From NCBI GenBank assembly GCA_943331005.2, contig CALQJX020000001.1, positions 124,001-188,000 of the forward strand: a stretch of 64,000 bases of DNA, given 5' to 3'. The translations under genes and the position numbers were made by a program. The notes beneath the pieces are model-generated. The model searched no databases and was not told the DNA's origin. It saw only the letters and a list, made by a program, of their open reading frames with translations. This DNA comes from Bordetella parapertussis. GTDB taxonomy: Bacteria; Bacteroidota; Bacteroidia; Chitinophagales; Chitinophagaceae. Each line of letters begins with the position of its first letter. Within the stretch, counting starts at the first letter, position 1. Shown here one piece after another: positions 37,901 through 46,608 of this stretch.

Positions 37901-39536
37901 CAACCGGCGTATGCGAACTATAACAGATATGGCGGGGCGATGCTGTGAAAATTGCCTGTGGCGGTGCACCTACCCACACTCGTACTGTATCTATAACAGG
38001 GCAACCATTGGCGGTAACTGCTGTAACTGTTGCTGTGTATATGCCAATGGCAGTATATGTATGCGTTGGTGTAGGTGATGTGCTTGGAGCAGAACCATCT
38101 CCAAAATCCCAGGACCAGGTGCCCAGCGAGAACGGATAAGGGAGCCAGCCCGGAGGTGGCACATCATAGAATGCAGCGCCGGTACCTGTAACCGTAAGCG
38201 GCACACAACCATGATCTGGTGTGAGATTGGCCCTGAAGTCGAGGTTATAAATGGTATCGAGGCGGGTAATGGTATCCTTACAGCCATAAACCGGATCGAT
38301 AACGATCATTTTCACGGTCTTAATGCCATTGGTACCATATGTATAAGAAACAGGACTACCTGTTGCGGTAGCACCCCCTTCAAATATCCAGCTGTAGATA
38401 GTGCCGGGCAGAGAAGAGGACCCTGTGTAAGTAAGTGTGACCGGCGCGGGACAAGGGTTTGGCGGCGCTATGGTGAAAGATGCCGTAGGGCCTGCACGCA
38501 CAACTATGGTGCGGGATATGGTATGGGTACAGGAACCAGTAGTGATGGTAAGTGTTACGGTATAAGTGCCCGGACCACTATAGGCATGAGTGCCGTGAAT
38601 AGCAGTACTGGTACCACCATCCCCAAAGTTCCAGCTGCAGGAAGTGAATGTGGTGCTGGTGTTGGTGAAAGTAGCGGTAGAGAAAGTACAAATGGTATCG
38701 GGACCGGTGAAAGAAGCTATGAGGTTGGTGATAATAACAGATGACGTAGTACTGTCTACACAACCATTGGCATCTGTAACAATCAGTTTAACAGGAAATG
38801 TACCCACAGTAGGATAGGTAACAGATGGCGAAGGACCTGTGCCGGTGCCATAGGGACCAAAAGACCAGCTATAGGTGAGCGGTGGCGCAGAACCCGAACT
38901 AGCGGTAGAGAAGCTGACCGCTACCGGCGGATTGCACCCTGTGAAGGGAGAAATGAGCGAAGCTATTGGCGGTACAGAAACGTGAATATGTGCTGACTTG
39001 ACCAATGAAGCCTGGCAACCCATGGCATTGGTAGCAAAGAGCGTTACCGTATAGTTGCCGGGAGTAGTATAAGTATGTGTGACCGGAGAGCCTGTGGAAA
39101 TACCTCCATCGCCCCAGTTCCAGGTGCAGGTAACGGTACCGGGTACCCCACCCATAGTAGTACTGGTAAAGGTTATGGGTGTGCCCGGACATACTGTGGA
39201 ATCTGTTTCTATGAAACTGACAACCGGCGGCGGATATACTGTAATGGTGACCGTAGATGTGCTGGTAGTACCGTCATTGGTAGCAACAAGCGTTACCAGA
39301 TGGGTGCCGGGAGTAGTGAAGTATACAGATGGATTGGTAAGTGTAGAAGAACCGAAAGTGCCGAAAGTCCACGAAAAGGTGGAACCGCCCATGGGAGTGG
39401 TAGTATTGGTGAAATTGACCAGCAGAGGTGCACAACCCGATATGGTACTGGCAGTGAACCCTGCAGTAAGCGCCCTGGCAGACTGAGCAATGAACAGGGG
39501 CATAAGTAACAACAATACAAACCGGTATACTCTCAT
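34953..39536 (-). CDS. Giant PKD-repeat T9SS cargo protein with type B (CHU_C) C-terminus
   Basis: This is a 1527-residue secreted protein. ATG 39536 gives the signal peptide MRVYRFVLLLLMPLFIAQS; the open frame continues upstream but is not coding-like. I count 14 PKD-type domains, most with a W-x-F-G-D-G core, from residue 25 to about 1240. Three further Ig-like units follow, of which two have CxxC (LSCTACNP, LSCTTCSNP). The gliding-motility C-terminal domain ends the protein (TFTPNGDGENDIFYPRG...YNRWGELVFE). It should be exported by T9SS and held on the cell surface as an adhesin or filament. It is followed with no gap by its PorP/SprF partner. Proteins at 56530 and 61293 are colinear paralogues. 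Confidence 0.9.
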   Translation of the reverse strand: MRVYRFVLLLLMPLFIAQSARALTAGFTASTISGCAPLLVNFTNTTTPMGGSTFSWTFGTFGSSTLTNPSVYFTTPGTHLVTLVATNDGTTSTSTVTITVYPPPVVSFIETDSTVCPGTPITFTSTTMGGVPGTVTCTWNWGDGGISTGSPVTHTYTTPGNYTVTLFATNAMGCQASLVKSAHIHVSVPPIASLISPFTGCNPPVAVSFSTASSGSAPPLTYSWSFGPYGTGTGPSPSVTYPTVGTFPVKLIVTDANGCVDSTTSSVIITNLIASFTGPDTICTFSTATFTNTSTTFTSCSWNFGDGGTSTAIHGTHAYSGPGTYTVTLTITTGSCTHTISRTIVVRAGPTASFTIAPPNPCPAPVTLTYTGSSSLPGTIYSWIFEGGATATGSPVSYTYGTNGIKTVKMIVIDPVYGCKDTITRLDTIYNLDFRANLTPDHGCVPLTVTGTGAAFYDVPPPGWLPYPFSLGTWSWDFGDGSAPSTSPTPTHTYTAIGIYTATVTAVTANGCPVIDTVRVWVGAPPQAIFTASPRHICYSSHTPVVFQPTVVVGPVDEYHWEFGDGGTIVYDTTNPPLSVSHVYSVPGTFTVTVTPYWRGCPGVPYSISNYIIIDSPKAIIGDSIYCAPRTRVKFYDSSMGDDTHLWMFGDGATSTVGNLIHDYPATGVYTVTLATYNIASGCRDTARRVLVLSGPVPNFTASATGICRGQSVTFTSTTSSPGYVTNYYWYVDSWTLPPVPGATSFVYTRSFSALTDTGYHWVSLVIRNINGCYDTLTRTNYIHVGSPHVDFTTTPATGCAPLFVTFNDASTPVSGTTLTSHNWRFGDGGTGTGNPATHTYTSGGTFNIWHRVTDNLGCVDSAVHSVTVYKPTVAFSASNVHPCIGDPVSFTIAASSGAVSAVWDFGDGGTSTSMTPSHIYSTTGAFNVKLTITDTHGCTGDTTYAAYINITRPDANFKMSDSVSVCPPLYVIFTNLSTGATGYTWDLGDGSSSFFLSPTNMYITSGLYNVRLIAINSYGCRDTVTKPVNIFGYAGAFSYTPKQGCAPLTVNFNATLSNVPFITWDFSDGVTSTATFSDTISHIYTTPGAYVPKLILSDNTGCQTSSIGIDTIYVDGVTTNFGTDPYPVCIGLPFNFIDSSTTLWSPITAWEWTYDGNTSTIASPSYTINTPGTYPVILKVTNGWGCTGTISKNIVVDPPPVVTASPDTVVCVGDPATLFGYGAATYTWDPPVSLSCTACNPTLASPPVETTYTVTGKDTRGCIDTATVTVRLRTHTISNAWGDTAVCQGVSVQLFDTGGTTYLWLPSTGLNDNTVYNPIASPTYTTIYKVIAKLAGCIADTQEVTVFIYPLPVVDAGPNQRLVAGSSAQLNATGTNISSYLWSPNETLSCTTCSNPVASMSVMTTYYVDVLSDHGCRASDSVTIMLYCDNGQVFIPNTFTPNGDGENDIFYPRGMGLKTIKTFRIYNRWGELVFERSDINLNDAENGWDGTFKGATPRPDVYVYILEALCYTGENVNIKGDVTIIR

Positions 39537-39592
39537 TTTGGTATTAATTTCTTGAAATATATTAGGGTCGGGTATTAAAGATAATAATTTAA

Positions 39593-39631
39593 TGTTAAAA
39601 AAGACGGCAAAAAACAGCAAAACGTTGGGAT
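39593..39631 (-). promoter_or_regulatory. Conserved upstream element of the giant PKD genes, copy 1
   Basis: On the plus strand this reads TGTTAAAAAAGACGGC, then an A-rich part, then ACGTTGGGAT. A closely matching element stands at 61186-61223 before the paralogous gene. It lies 57 bases upstream of the ATG, at promoter distance. The rest of the two upstream regions is not alike. Confidence 0.55.
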
Positions 39632-39698
39632 AGACGAATAAAAGGGGGTGCCTTAGACTGAACCAGAATATTAAGACATATGCTGATGGGAACGTACT

Positions 39699-39730
39699 AA
39701 AAAAACAGGACCGGCACATGGCCGGTCCTG
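39699..39730 (-). terminator. Terminator of the enoyl-CoA hydratase gene
   Basis: A perfect 10-bp inverted repeat CAGGACCGGC/GCCGGTCCTG with a 5-base loop is followed on the minus strand by a T-run, 55 bases after the stop codon. Confidence 0.85.
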
Positions 39731-39785
39731 AGAAAGAATGATAAATAATAATCTGTTGATCTTGTTGTACTTATCTCAACAAATC

Positions 39786-40559
39786 TTATTTGGTGTTTTT
39801 TGCTTTGAAGGAGTTGATGGCATTGCGGGTGAAGTCGCTGAGTACCAGCTGACCGCTGATGGCAGCACGCTCTGAAAGGAGCACATCCCAGTTCTCGGTA
39901 CCGTGCCACAGCACTTTTTTCAGCTGTGCCATAGCCTCGGGACTGCTGTGTGCCAGCCTTTCTGCCAGACTGTTCACTGCATCATCGAGCTCGTGAATGG
40001 TTTTGTGCATCTCGGAATAGAGGCCGTGGCGTTTTGCCCACTCTGCCGAGCGCCAGCCTGTAGCATCTATAGCCAGCTGCGACAAACCCGAAACACCTAC
40101 TTTGCGCTCTACTGCAGGGCCTACCACAAACGGGCCGATGCCTACTGCAAGCTCGCTGAGCTTGATAGAAGACGCCTCTGTAGCAATGGCATAATCTGTA
40201 GCAGCTATAAGCCCTACACCGCCACCTACAGCCTTGCCCTGCACACGACCTATTATAAGTTTATGACATTTGCGCATTGCATTGATAACCAGCGCAAAGC
40301 CGCTGAAGAATTTCTTTCCTTCGGCCTCGTTGGAAATAGACATAAGCTCATCGAAAGAAGCACCGGCACAGAAAGCACCTTCGCCCGCACTACGCAAGAT
40401 GATGACCTTGACACGGTTGTCGATACCTATATCGTTGATGGTCTTGGCCAGATCGTTGAGTATGGCTGATGGCAGCGAATTGCTGGATGGATGGAAGAAC
40501 TCGATATTAGCTATTCCATGTTCGATGGTGTGATTAACGTAACCTTCTGTGTGACGCAT
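39786..40559 (-). CDS. Enoyl-CoA hydratase/isomerase family protein
   Basis: This is a 257-residue crotonase-fold enzyme. The oxyanion-hole segments are visible as AFCAGASFDEL and GKAVGGGVGLIAATDYAIA, followed by FSELAVGI-like sequence (KLSELAVGIGPFVVGP). The usual second catalytic Glu region is altered (GPFVVGPAVERKVG), so the exact reaction is uncertain; methylglutaconyl-CoA hydratase-like or isomerase activity is possible. It lies next to the scoAB pair, which suggests a role in acyl-CoA, leucine or ketone-body catabolism. Confidence 0.85.
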   Translation of the reverse strand: MRHTEGYVNHTIEHGIANIEFFHPSSNSLPSAILNDLAKTINDIGIDNRVKVIILRSAGEGAFCAGASFDELMSISNEAEGKKFFSGFALVINAMRKCHKLIIGRVQGKAVGGGVGLIAATDYAIATEASSIKLSELAVGIGPFVVGPAVERKVGVSGLSQLAIDATGWRSAEWAKRHGLYSEMHKTIHELDDAVNSLAERLAHSSPEAMAQLKKVLWHGTENWDVLLSERAAISGQLVLSDFTRNAINSFKAKNTK

Positions 40560-40727
40560 ATACTTTGTATTTGAGAAAAGAGGAGTAACAAATATCTGAA
40601 GGACGAACCGATGCGGTTAACTACAGCAGGCTCCTGATCCAAAAATATAAATAAATAACTAAAAAAGCCCGACATACCACAAACATTACAGTTGTATTAC
40701 ATTGTAAATATGTGTGGCTGCGTGCGG

Positions 40728-41384
40728 CTATACAGCCATTTCTTTCACATCGGCAGCTATAGTGAGGCGACCAGCGGTCTTGGCAATGATCTCCTCTACC
40801 GTTACACCCGGAGCATACTCTATACACACAAAACCATCGGGCGTTACATCAAACACACCGAGGTCTGTAACTATCTTCTTTACACAGCCCACACCGGTAA
40901 GCGGCAGGGAGCAGCGGGGCAGCAGCTTGCTTTCGCCCTTGGGGTTGGTGTGCTGCATGGCCACAATAATGTTTTTGGCGGCAGCCACCAGATCCATGGC
41001 ACCACCCATACCTTTCACCATTTTGTTGGGTATCTTCCAGTTGGCTATATCGCCATTGTCTGCTACTTCCATAGCACCCAGCACAGTAAGATCCACCTTT
41101 CCGGCACGGATCATACCAAAACTCATGGCACTATCGAAAAACACAGAACCCGGCAGTGTAGTGATGGTTTGCTTGCCGGCATTGATCAGATCCGGGTCTT
41201 CTTCTCCTTCGAACGGGAAGGGGCCCATGCCCAGCAACCCATTCTCGCTCTGCAGGATCACATTAACGCCCTCCGGAATATAATTGGCTACCAATGTAGG
41301 TATGCCGATACCCAGATTGACGTAAAAACCGTCTTTCAGTTCTTTTGCGATCCTTGCAGCAATCTGCTCTTTATTTAAACCCAT
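40728..41384 (-). CDS. scoB: 3-oxoacid CoA-transferase subunit B
   Basis: This subunit carries the catalytic Glu ([13 protein letters not shown]) that forms the glutamyl-CoA intermediate when CoA is moved from succinyl-CoA to acetoacetate or another 3-oxoacid. The 218-residue protein begins [19 protein letters not shown] and has [25 protein letters not shown] and [11 protein letters not shown], all standard. I chose ATG 41384 rather than the longer open frame. It follows scoA by 66 bases. Confidence 0.94.
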   Translation of the reverse strand: MGLNKEQIAARIAKELKDGFYVNLGIGIPTLVANYIPEGVNVILQSENGLLGMGPFPFEGEEDPDLINAGKQTITTLPGSVFFDSAMSFGMIRAGKVDLTVLGAMEVADNGDIANWKIPNKMVKGMGGAMDLVAAAKNIIVAMQHTNPKGESKLLPRCSLPLTGVGCVKKIVTDLGVFDVTPDGFVCIEYAPGVTVEEIIAKTAGRLTIAADVKEMAV

Positions 41385-41450
41385 AGTATTAATGGAAAAA
41401 ATGTTATGAAATGAAATCTTTAGGCGGCAGGGCATAAACCCTATGAACTA

Positions 41451-42146
41451 CTATCTCTTCCTTACGGTGCGCTGCTCTATTCTTTTTTCGTAGTTGGTAC
41501 CCTGGAAGATGCGGTGCACATATATACCGGGAACATGAATGTAATTCGGATCGAGCTCGCCGGGCTGTACCAGTTCTTCTACCTCGGCAATGGTGATCTT
41601 ACCCGCCATAGCCATCATGGGGTTGAAGTTGCGGGCGGTATCTTTGAATATAAGGTTGCCCAGGGTATCGCCTTTCCATGCCTTTACAATGGCATAGTCC
41701 GAATCGAAAGCATATTCCATGAGGTATTGTTTACCATTGAACTCGCGCACTTCCTTGCCCTCGGCCACCTCGGTACCCACTCCTGCCAGCAGGAATACTG
41801 CAGGCATGCCATAACCACTGGCCATGCAACGAGTGGCAAGGGTACCCTGCGGAATCAACTCTACTTCCAGCTCGCCGCTAAGCAACTGACGCTCGAATTC
41901 GGCATTTTCGCCCACATAAGAAGAGATCATCTTCTTTACCTGCCTGCTTTGCAGCAACAGACCAATTCCGTAATCGTCTACACCGGCATTGTTGGAAATA
42001 CAGGTAAGATCTTTGACCCCTTTCTTTACAAGTGCAGCGATACAGTTTTCCGGAATACCGCAAAGCCCGAAACCTCCCAGCATAATTGTTGCACCAGAGG
42101 GAATATCCTGAATGGCCACATCGGCGCCGGCTACTACTTTATTCAT
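41451..42146 (-). CDS. scoA: 3-oxoacid CoA-transferase subunit A
   Basis: This is the partner of the B subunit. In 231 residues the CoA-binding region is seen as [19 protein letters not shown], and the family segments [25 protein letters not shown] and [18 protein letters not shown] follow. It is the first gene of the pair. Upstream on the minus strand there is TAATTTCG 20 bases after TTCG, a weak variant of the usual promoter boxes. Confidence 0.94.
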   Translation of the reverse strand: MNKVVAGADVAIQDIPSGATIMLGGFGLCGIPENCIAALVKKGVKDLTCISNNAGVDDYGIGLLLQSRQVKKMISSYVGENAEFERQLLSGELEVELIPQGTLATRCMASGYGMPAVFLLAGVGTEVAEGKEVREFNGKQYLMEYAFDSDYAIVKAWKGDTLGNLIFKDTARNFNPMMAMAGKITIAEVEELVQPGELDPNYIHVPGIYVHRIFQGTNYEKRIEQRTVRKR

Positions 42147-42207
42147 TGATAATTATTTGAGTGCGAAATTAGCGGATAAGTTTGATAAGTGCGAAAAGCG
42201 GGGTGCA

Positions 42208-42918
42208 CTACCTGCGTATAAAGATCTTCACACCCACATCTATAATGCGATAGAGCTCTTCTATGTCCTTGTTCTTCATGGCTATGCAGCCATCGGTCCA
42301 CCCTACCCCCATGTCTATCATTTCGTCGCCGCCCTTCCATATGCCATGTATGCCCACATCTCCGCCTATCTCTGCGTTGGCAGGTATGGCTCCTTTCTTC
42401 TTCAGCAGCTCGAAGCGGGCACGGGAAGAATCGTTGGGATAGTCGAGGTGTATGAACTTATCGTAGCGGGTACTGGGGTGTTTCTCCAGTACCGAGAACT
42501 TACCTTCGGGCGTGCATCTGTCGCCCTTCATCATCTTATTCTCTTTGGGTTTGGGGCCAAAGACCACTTTGTAGGAGCGGATCTTCTTTTTTCTATAATA
42601 GACATCGAGCAGAAAACGCGACTTGCTGACGACGACCATGAGTGAATCGCGATTGAGGGTATCGGGGTTGATAGGTGCATTGAGCCCCTGAAACGGCCTG
42701 ATGATGCGGGTTTCGGTGACACGGGCACCGGACTGTGTGTACTGTATGGTGCGCACTATATTACCTGCGGCATCTTTGTGCTCTTCGATCACCTTCAGAT
42801 CGCGGGGAGCATTCTCGGTGTTTTGCTGTGCAAACGCAGGCATAGCCATACTAACAGCCCAGAAAATACATAACAATAAACTGTGCCGTAAATAGAGCAG
42901 GGGTATTGCAACAGACAT
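42208..42918 (-). CDS. L,D-transpeptidase (YkuD domain), exported
   Basis: This 236-residue protein has a signal peptide (cut near PAFAQQ). The YkuD catalytic motif is complete: GIHG, then GWTDGCIAMKNKDIEEL with the nucleophile Cys near the C-terminus, and the substrate segment CTPEGKFSVLEKHPSTRYDKF. Such enzymes make 3-3 cross-links in peptidoglycan or attach proteins to it; some act only as amidase-like relatives. It follows the gene at 42922 with three bases between, so they are an operon. Confidence 0.88.
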   Translation of the reverse strand: MSVAIPLLYLRHSLLLCIFWAVSMAMPAFAQQNTENAPRDLKVIEEHKDAAGNIVRTIQYTQSGARVTETRIIRPFQGLNAPINPDTLNRDSLMVVVSKSRFLLDVYYRKKKIRSYKVVFGPKPKENKMMKGDRCTPEGKFSVLEKHPSTRYDKFIHLDYPNDSSRARFELLKKKGAIPANAEIGGDVGIHGIWKGGDEMIDMGVGWTDGCIAMKNKDIEELYRIIDVGVKIFIRR

Positions 42919-42921
42919 GTT

Positions 42922-43572
42922 CTATTCCTGAATGAGCTGCTTATACTCTTCGTAAGAGATCATTTTATAATCCTTGGGTATCCTGAAAACGGCAGCATCT
43001 ACCGGGCAGGCCTCCATCTTCTGCGCATTGAACTTCATATTGCCGCTGGGCTCGTTGTAGTAAAAGCTGAGCGGGAAGTAGGGCGCATCGGGAAAACGAT
43101 TGAAAGTGACGGTCTGTGCCGGGCGCCACTCTTTTGTGTACTGGATCTCTGTGGCAGACTTATCGGCATAGATGACCTGCGCCTTGTATGCGGCATAGCC
43201 GGCCATCTTCTGGTTGGTAGCGGTTTCTCCGGCCAGTCTGAAACCCTTGTAGCGTTGCTGTTTCTGCAGCAGCTCTGCCATACTGAGCTCTATGGCATAT
43301 TTAGTGCCGTTGCGGTTTTGCAATGTGTAGACCGTGTTATTGGCACAGTTGAGGAGCGTGATGTCGACATAGCCATTATCGAGCCTGAGTTCTTTTTTTA
43401 TCTCGGCATCTTTTATGGTGAAAATATACAGTCCTGAAACAGTGGTATTGTCGGGGGAGGTGAGTTGCACTCTGTAAACGACCTCGCCCTCGGTAAACGT
43501 GCGCTGAGCGGTGGAAGAAAAGCCCGCCAACAAAAGGCAGCACACAAGTAAAAAGATGTTACCCGTTCTCAT
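42922..43572 (-). CDS. Exported protein of unknown function (DUF4412/GLPGLI-like fold)
   Basis: This 216-residue protein starts at ATG 43572 with a signal peptide (LLVCCLLLAGFSSTAQ). The mature part starts FTEGEVVYRVQL and has alternating strands, then KMAGYAAYKAQVIYADKSAT and KEWRPAQTVTFNRFPDAPYFP. This order resembles exported beta-rich Bacteroidota families that begin with an EG-x-V-x-Y strand. It is the first gene of a two-gene unit with the L,D-transpeptidase, which hints at an envelope role. Confidence 0.65.
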   Translation of the reverse strand: MRTGNIFLLVCCLLLAGFSSTAQRTFTEGEVVYRVQLTSPDNTTVSGLYIFTIKDAEIKKELRLDNGYVDITLLNCANNTVYTLQNRNGTKYAIELSMAELLQKQQRYKGFRLAGETATNQKMAGYAAYKAQVIYADKSATEIQYTKEWRPAQTVTFNRFPDAPYFPLSFYYNEPSGNMKFNAQKMEACPVDAAVFRIPKDYKMISYEEYKQLIQE

Positions 43573-43726
43573 AATGTTATAGCAAAAATGCGCAGGAAAG
43601 ATATGAAGTTCTGCTAACCGGATACAAATTACCAATTATATAACAATAATGACGAGTTTGATATGAATTTATTTATCGGAGCACATTTTAAAAGCCGTAA
43701 ATTCGTTGCCATACAAAGAGCAACCC

Positions 43727-45412
43727 ATGAATCGTTTGAGAAAGAACATGAGCGCCCGCGGATTTCTGGCAGGTGCATTGCTTACCGGCACTGCATTTTT
43801 CTTTATTCGCGCCACTACTACCGATCCGTATTTTGAAATATCGAAGAACCTCGACATATACAGTAATCTGTTCAAGGAACTGAATTCGTTTTACGTGGAC
43901 CCTATAGAGCCAGGCAAACTGGTGAAAACCGGCGTAGATGCCATGTTGCAGGAACTGGATCCGTATACCAACTTCATAACTGAGGCTGACATAGAAGAAT
44001 ATGAATTCATGACCACTGGCAAGTATGGCGGCATAGGCGCCAACATGCAGCGCAAGGGAGATGAAATATACATAGCAGATGTTTATGAGAACAGTCCGGC
44101 GCATATAGCCGGCCTGCACCCCGGCGATATGGTAGAGTCTATTGACGACCAGCCATTGAAGGGCAAAAGTGTGGAAGACCTGGGCTCTCTGCTGAAGGGA
44201 TCGCCGGGCACACAGCTGAAAATGAGGGTGAAGGATGCCTACACACAAACAGTGACCGAGAAGCAGATAACGCGCGGAGAGATAGAGATATCGAGCGTGC
44301 CGTATGCAGGCCTGGTGGGTCCGCAGAACAATATTGCCTATGTGCGCCTTACACAGTTCACACAGTCTTGCGGAGCACAGGTAAGAGATGCCTTTGATAG
44401 TCTGAAGAAAGTGCAGCCCACACTGAAAGGACTGGTGCTGGACCTGCGTAATAATCCGGGTGGACTGCTGGATGAAGCGGTGAATACCTGCAATATATTT
44501 CTGGATAAAGGCCAGCCGGTGGTGAGCACCCGCTACAAAATTCCGGAGATGGATAAAGAATACAAGACCATGCTGCCTGCATGGGACAAAACACTGCCGC
44601 TAACGGTGCTGGTGAATAAATCGTCGGCATCGGCATCTGAGATAGTAGCCGGTACGATACAAGATCTGGATAGGGGGGTGATCATAGGAGAACGCTCTTA
44701 TGGCAAGGGACTGGTACAAGTAACAAGGCCACTGGGCTTCAAATCTCATCTGAAACTAACGGTAGCCCGCTACTATACCCCCAGCGGCCGTTGCATACAG
44801 GCGCTTGACTATACGCACCGCAATGCAGATGGCAGCGTGAATACATTTGCCGACTCGCTGAGGAAGACCTTTAAAACAAAGGCAGGCAGAACTGTGCTGA
44901 GTGGCGGCGGCGTATCGCCGGACCTTGCAGTGAAAGACGACCCGATGAGCCTGGTAGCCGCTACGCTCTACTCTAAGAACTACATATTCGACTATGCTAC
45001 AGAATTTGCTGCCAAGCACTCTTCTATTCCAGACCCTACCAAATTCTCGCTTACAGAGGCAGAGTTCGGGCAGTTTACCAAATGGGTAGAGAACAAAGAC
45101 TTCTCTTACAAAACTGAAACCGAAACTGAACTGGATTCGCTGAAGAGCATTGCGGTAAAAGAGAAATATTACGAGAGCGCAAAGGCAGAGTTTGAAGCGC
45201 TGAAGAGCAAACTATCTCATGATAAAAAGCAGGATCTACTGAAACACAAAGATCAGGTACGCCATGTGCTGGAAAGCGAAATAGCATCGCGCTACTACTA
45301 CACACGCGGACGTATGGCGCAGACCATGCAATACGATAAAGAGTTGGAGAAGGCAATAGCCATCATCAATGCACCTGCTGAATATAGCAGCTTGCTGAAA
45401 CCGGGGAAGTAA
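43727..45412 (+). CDS. ctpA: S41 family peptidase (C-terminal processing protease)
   Basis: This is a 561-residue envelope protease. It has an N-terminal membrane anchor or signal (residues 10-30), a PDZ domain (GGIGANMQRKGDEIYIADVY, then SPAHIAGLHPGDMVESIDD, residues about 95-180), and the S41 core with the catalytic Ser in NKSSASASEIVAG and Lys in SYGKGLVQV. A C-terminal helical region of about 170 residues completes it. It cleaves exported or misfolded proteins near the C-terminus. ATG 43727 is preferred over a start 21 bases upstream. It is divergent from the gene at 42922. Confidence 0.9.
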   Translation: MNRLRKNMSARGFLAGALLTGTAFFFIRATTTDPYFEISKNLDIYSNLFKELNSFYVDPIEPGKLVKTGVDAMLQELDPYTNFITEADIEEYEFMTTGKYGGIGANMQRKGDEIYIADVYENSPAHIAGLHPGDMVESIDDQPLKGKSVEDLGSLLKGSPGTQLKMRVKDAYTQTVTEKQITRGEIEISSVPYAGLVGPQNNIAYVRLTQFTQSCGAQVRDAFDSLKKVQPTLKGLVLDLRNNPGGLLDEAVNTCNIFLDKGQPVVSTRYKIPEMDKEYKTMLPAWDKTLPLTVLVNKSSASASEIVAGTIQDLDRGVIIGERSYGKGLVQVTRPLGFKSHLKLTVARYYTPSGRCIQALDYTHRNADGSVNTFADSLRKTFKTKAGRTVLSGGGVSPDLAVKDDPMSLVAATLYSKNYIFDYATEFAAKHSSIPDPTKFSLTEAEFGQFTKWVENKDFSYKTETETELDSLKSIAVKEKYYESAKAEFEALKSKLSHDKKQDLLKHKDQVRHVLESEIASRYYYTRGRMAQTMQYDKELEKAIAIINAPAEYSSLLKPGK

Positions 45413-45439
45413 CAGAAACCACTGCAGGAAAATAGCTGC

Positions 45440-45556
45440 TTACATGAGTAAGATGCCAAGCGATCCCAGCACCACAACAACCAATACAAAGGCCACTAAT
45501 ATATAAGTGGTAGTATCGGAATCGCTGATTCTTTTTGTCGCGTATTTGATATTCAT
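45440..45556 (-). CDS. Small single-pass membrane protein (38 residues)
   Basis: ATG 45556 to TAA 45440 encodes MNIKYATKRISDSDTTTY, followed by one hydrophobic helix of about 19 residues (ILVAFVLVVVVLGSLGILLM region) and the stop. The charged start and the clean single helix make it more than chance, but there is no homology evidence. It points toward the end of the ctpA gene, 27 bases away. Function unknown. Confidence 0.45.
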   Translation of the reverse strand: MNIKYATKRISDSDTTTYILVAFVLVVVVLGSLGILLM

Positions 45557-45828
45557 CTACACAAATCTAACCAGCATTTTCTGCATTTCAAAGAATTTAC
45601 CTGATAATTAATAAGTTATGCGCAGTTTTATATTCTTATTTTAAGAAGTAAGATTGTTTGAAATTCGTCATGTTGTGGATGTGCAGGTTCGTATTAGTGC
45701 GCAGTTACGCATAAAGAAATAACAACATTCGAATAGCCTCTTAGCCGCGCAAAAGATCTGCCGCTGAAATGTACAGGAGGGCATAACATCCACACTGCCT
45801 GAAAAACAAGCAGCATGGATGAAAAACA
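45557..45828. other. Intergenic region with a hairpin closing the Mu-like operon
   Basis: No gene is seen. At 45787-45821 an imperfect inverted repeat (CATCCA-CA-CTGC against GCAG-CA-TGGATG) lies 8 bases after the last gene of the minus-strand Mu-like cluster and may end its transcript. TGCGCAGTT occurs twice (near 45620 and 45700) for no known reason. Confidence 0.45.
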
Positions 45829-46041
45829 TTAAGCCAACATTGACAACAGCGTGTGCAATAGTGTAGGTTTTACGGGGGCTGTTCTGCGTTTCCGTTTCGG
45901 GGTATTAGCGTGTCTGAAGAAAGTGAGCAGCATATCGTGTTTTTGCTGACGGCGTGTGCGGCTGTTGGCAGCCGGTGTATAATAGATACCGGCGGGCTGT
46001 GTATCTGTGGAGAGCTGCAATTCCGAATAGTCGTGTATCAT
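45829..46041 (-). CDS. Small hypothetical protein, last gene of the Mu-like cluster
   Basis: This is a 70-residue, strongly basic protein (RTRRQQKH, TPKRKRRTAPVKP) with no membrane segment. It follows the Gam gene by 29 bases on the same strand, so it is probably part of the same transcript. The base-rich middle could bind nucleic acid. Not recognised. Confidence 0.5.
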   Translation of the reverse strand: MIHDYSELQLSTDTQPAGIYYTPAANSRTRRQQKHDMLLTFFRHANTPKRKRRTAPVKPTLLHTLLSMLA

Positions 46042-46070
46042 ATCTTTAGTTTGTTTTAGTTGTTTAGCGT

Positions 46071-46583
46071 TCAGGCGGCTTTACCTGTTTCTATATAGAA
46101 AAGCTCTTCCTGTACTACCTGCAGTCCCAGTGCTACCAGTACCGGTGCCACCTGCGGTGAGTGGCGGTCGGCCAGTAAGCGGGCTTTTGCGGGTTCTTCT
46201 GTGGTGCGCACATATTCCGGCAGTTTGTCTTTGAGCGCGGCCAGTATTGCATTCCAGTTACTGCCTTTCTGCAACCTGAGCGATGGTGTGCCCAGCCTGA
46301 AGCCGGCTATACCGTGCTGTGCGCCTATGCTGCGGCGTTTGGCAAAAAGCTGTTCTTTATTGCCGGTGCAGTAGGTCCTGGCTATACCGAAGGCGATCTG
46401 TTTTCCCTGCGAGAGGCAAAGGAGCTCATCTTCATAGCGGCTCAGCACTTCATTTACTTCCTCCTGTATCATTCTGCCTATCTCGGCCTCCCGGCCCTCT
46501 GCCGCTGCATATCGCTGCATGGCCTCTTCAAATTGCGCCGGTGTAACGGCGGTAGTGGTCTTTCTGTTCTTAGTGGTCTTCAT
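46071..46583 (-). CDS. gam: Host-nuclease inhibitor Gam-like protein (phage Mu Gam family)
   Basis: This is a 170-residue protein. A basic start (MKTTKNRKTTTAVTP) is followed by a long helix (FEEAMQRYAAAEGREAEIGRM), then a small beta domain with YCTGNKEQLFAKRRSIG and FRLGTPSLRLQKGSNWNAIL, and a C-terminal helix. This order fits Mu Gam, a bacterial Ku-like protein that binds double-stranded DNA ends and shields them from exonucleases. It sits in a run of Mu-like early genes. The gene is intact. Identification is from motif layout. Confidence 0.8.
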   Translation of the reverse strand: MKTTKNRKTTTAVTPAQFEEAMQRYAAAEGREAEIGRMIQEEVNEVLSRYEDELLCLSQGKQIAFGIARTYCTGNKEQLFAKRRSIGAQHGIAGFRLGTPSLRLQKGSNWNAILAALKDKLPEYVRTTEEPAKARLLADRHSPQVAPVLVALGLQVVQEELFYIETGKAA

Positions 46584-46608
46584 AGGGTTTGGTTTATGTT
46601 GTTGTTGG

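Noticed and set aside
36726..38744. Long antisense open frames across the PKD genes (for example 36726-37460 and 38211-38744 here, 60088-60933 in the paralogue)
   Set aside because: They lie opposite repeat-rich coding sequence with strong Thr/Gly/Pro codon bias, which removes stops on the other strand. Their proteins are rich in Cys, Arg and Ile and look like no family.
34953..39536. Regular repeats that might be taken for a CRISPR-like array
   Set aside because: They are diverged PKD domain codons with a period of about 250-280 bases inside one long reading frame; there are no identical short repeats with spacers.
42147..42207. AGTGCGAAA direct repeat upstream of scoA (42160 and 42188) as an operator
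   Set aside because: Two nine-base copies at 28-base spacing can occur by chance, and one overlaps the probable promoter boxes; not enough to claim a site.
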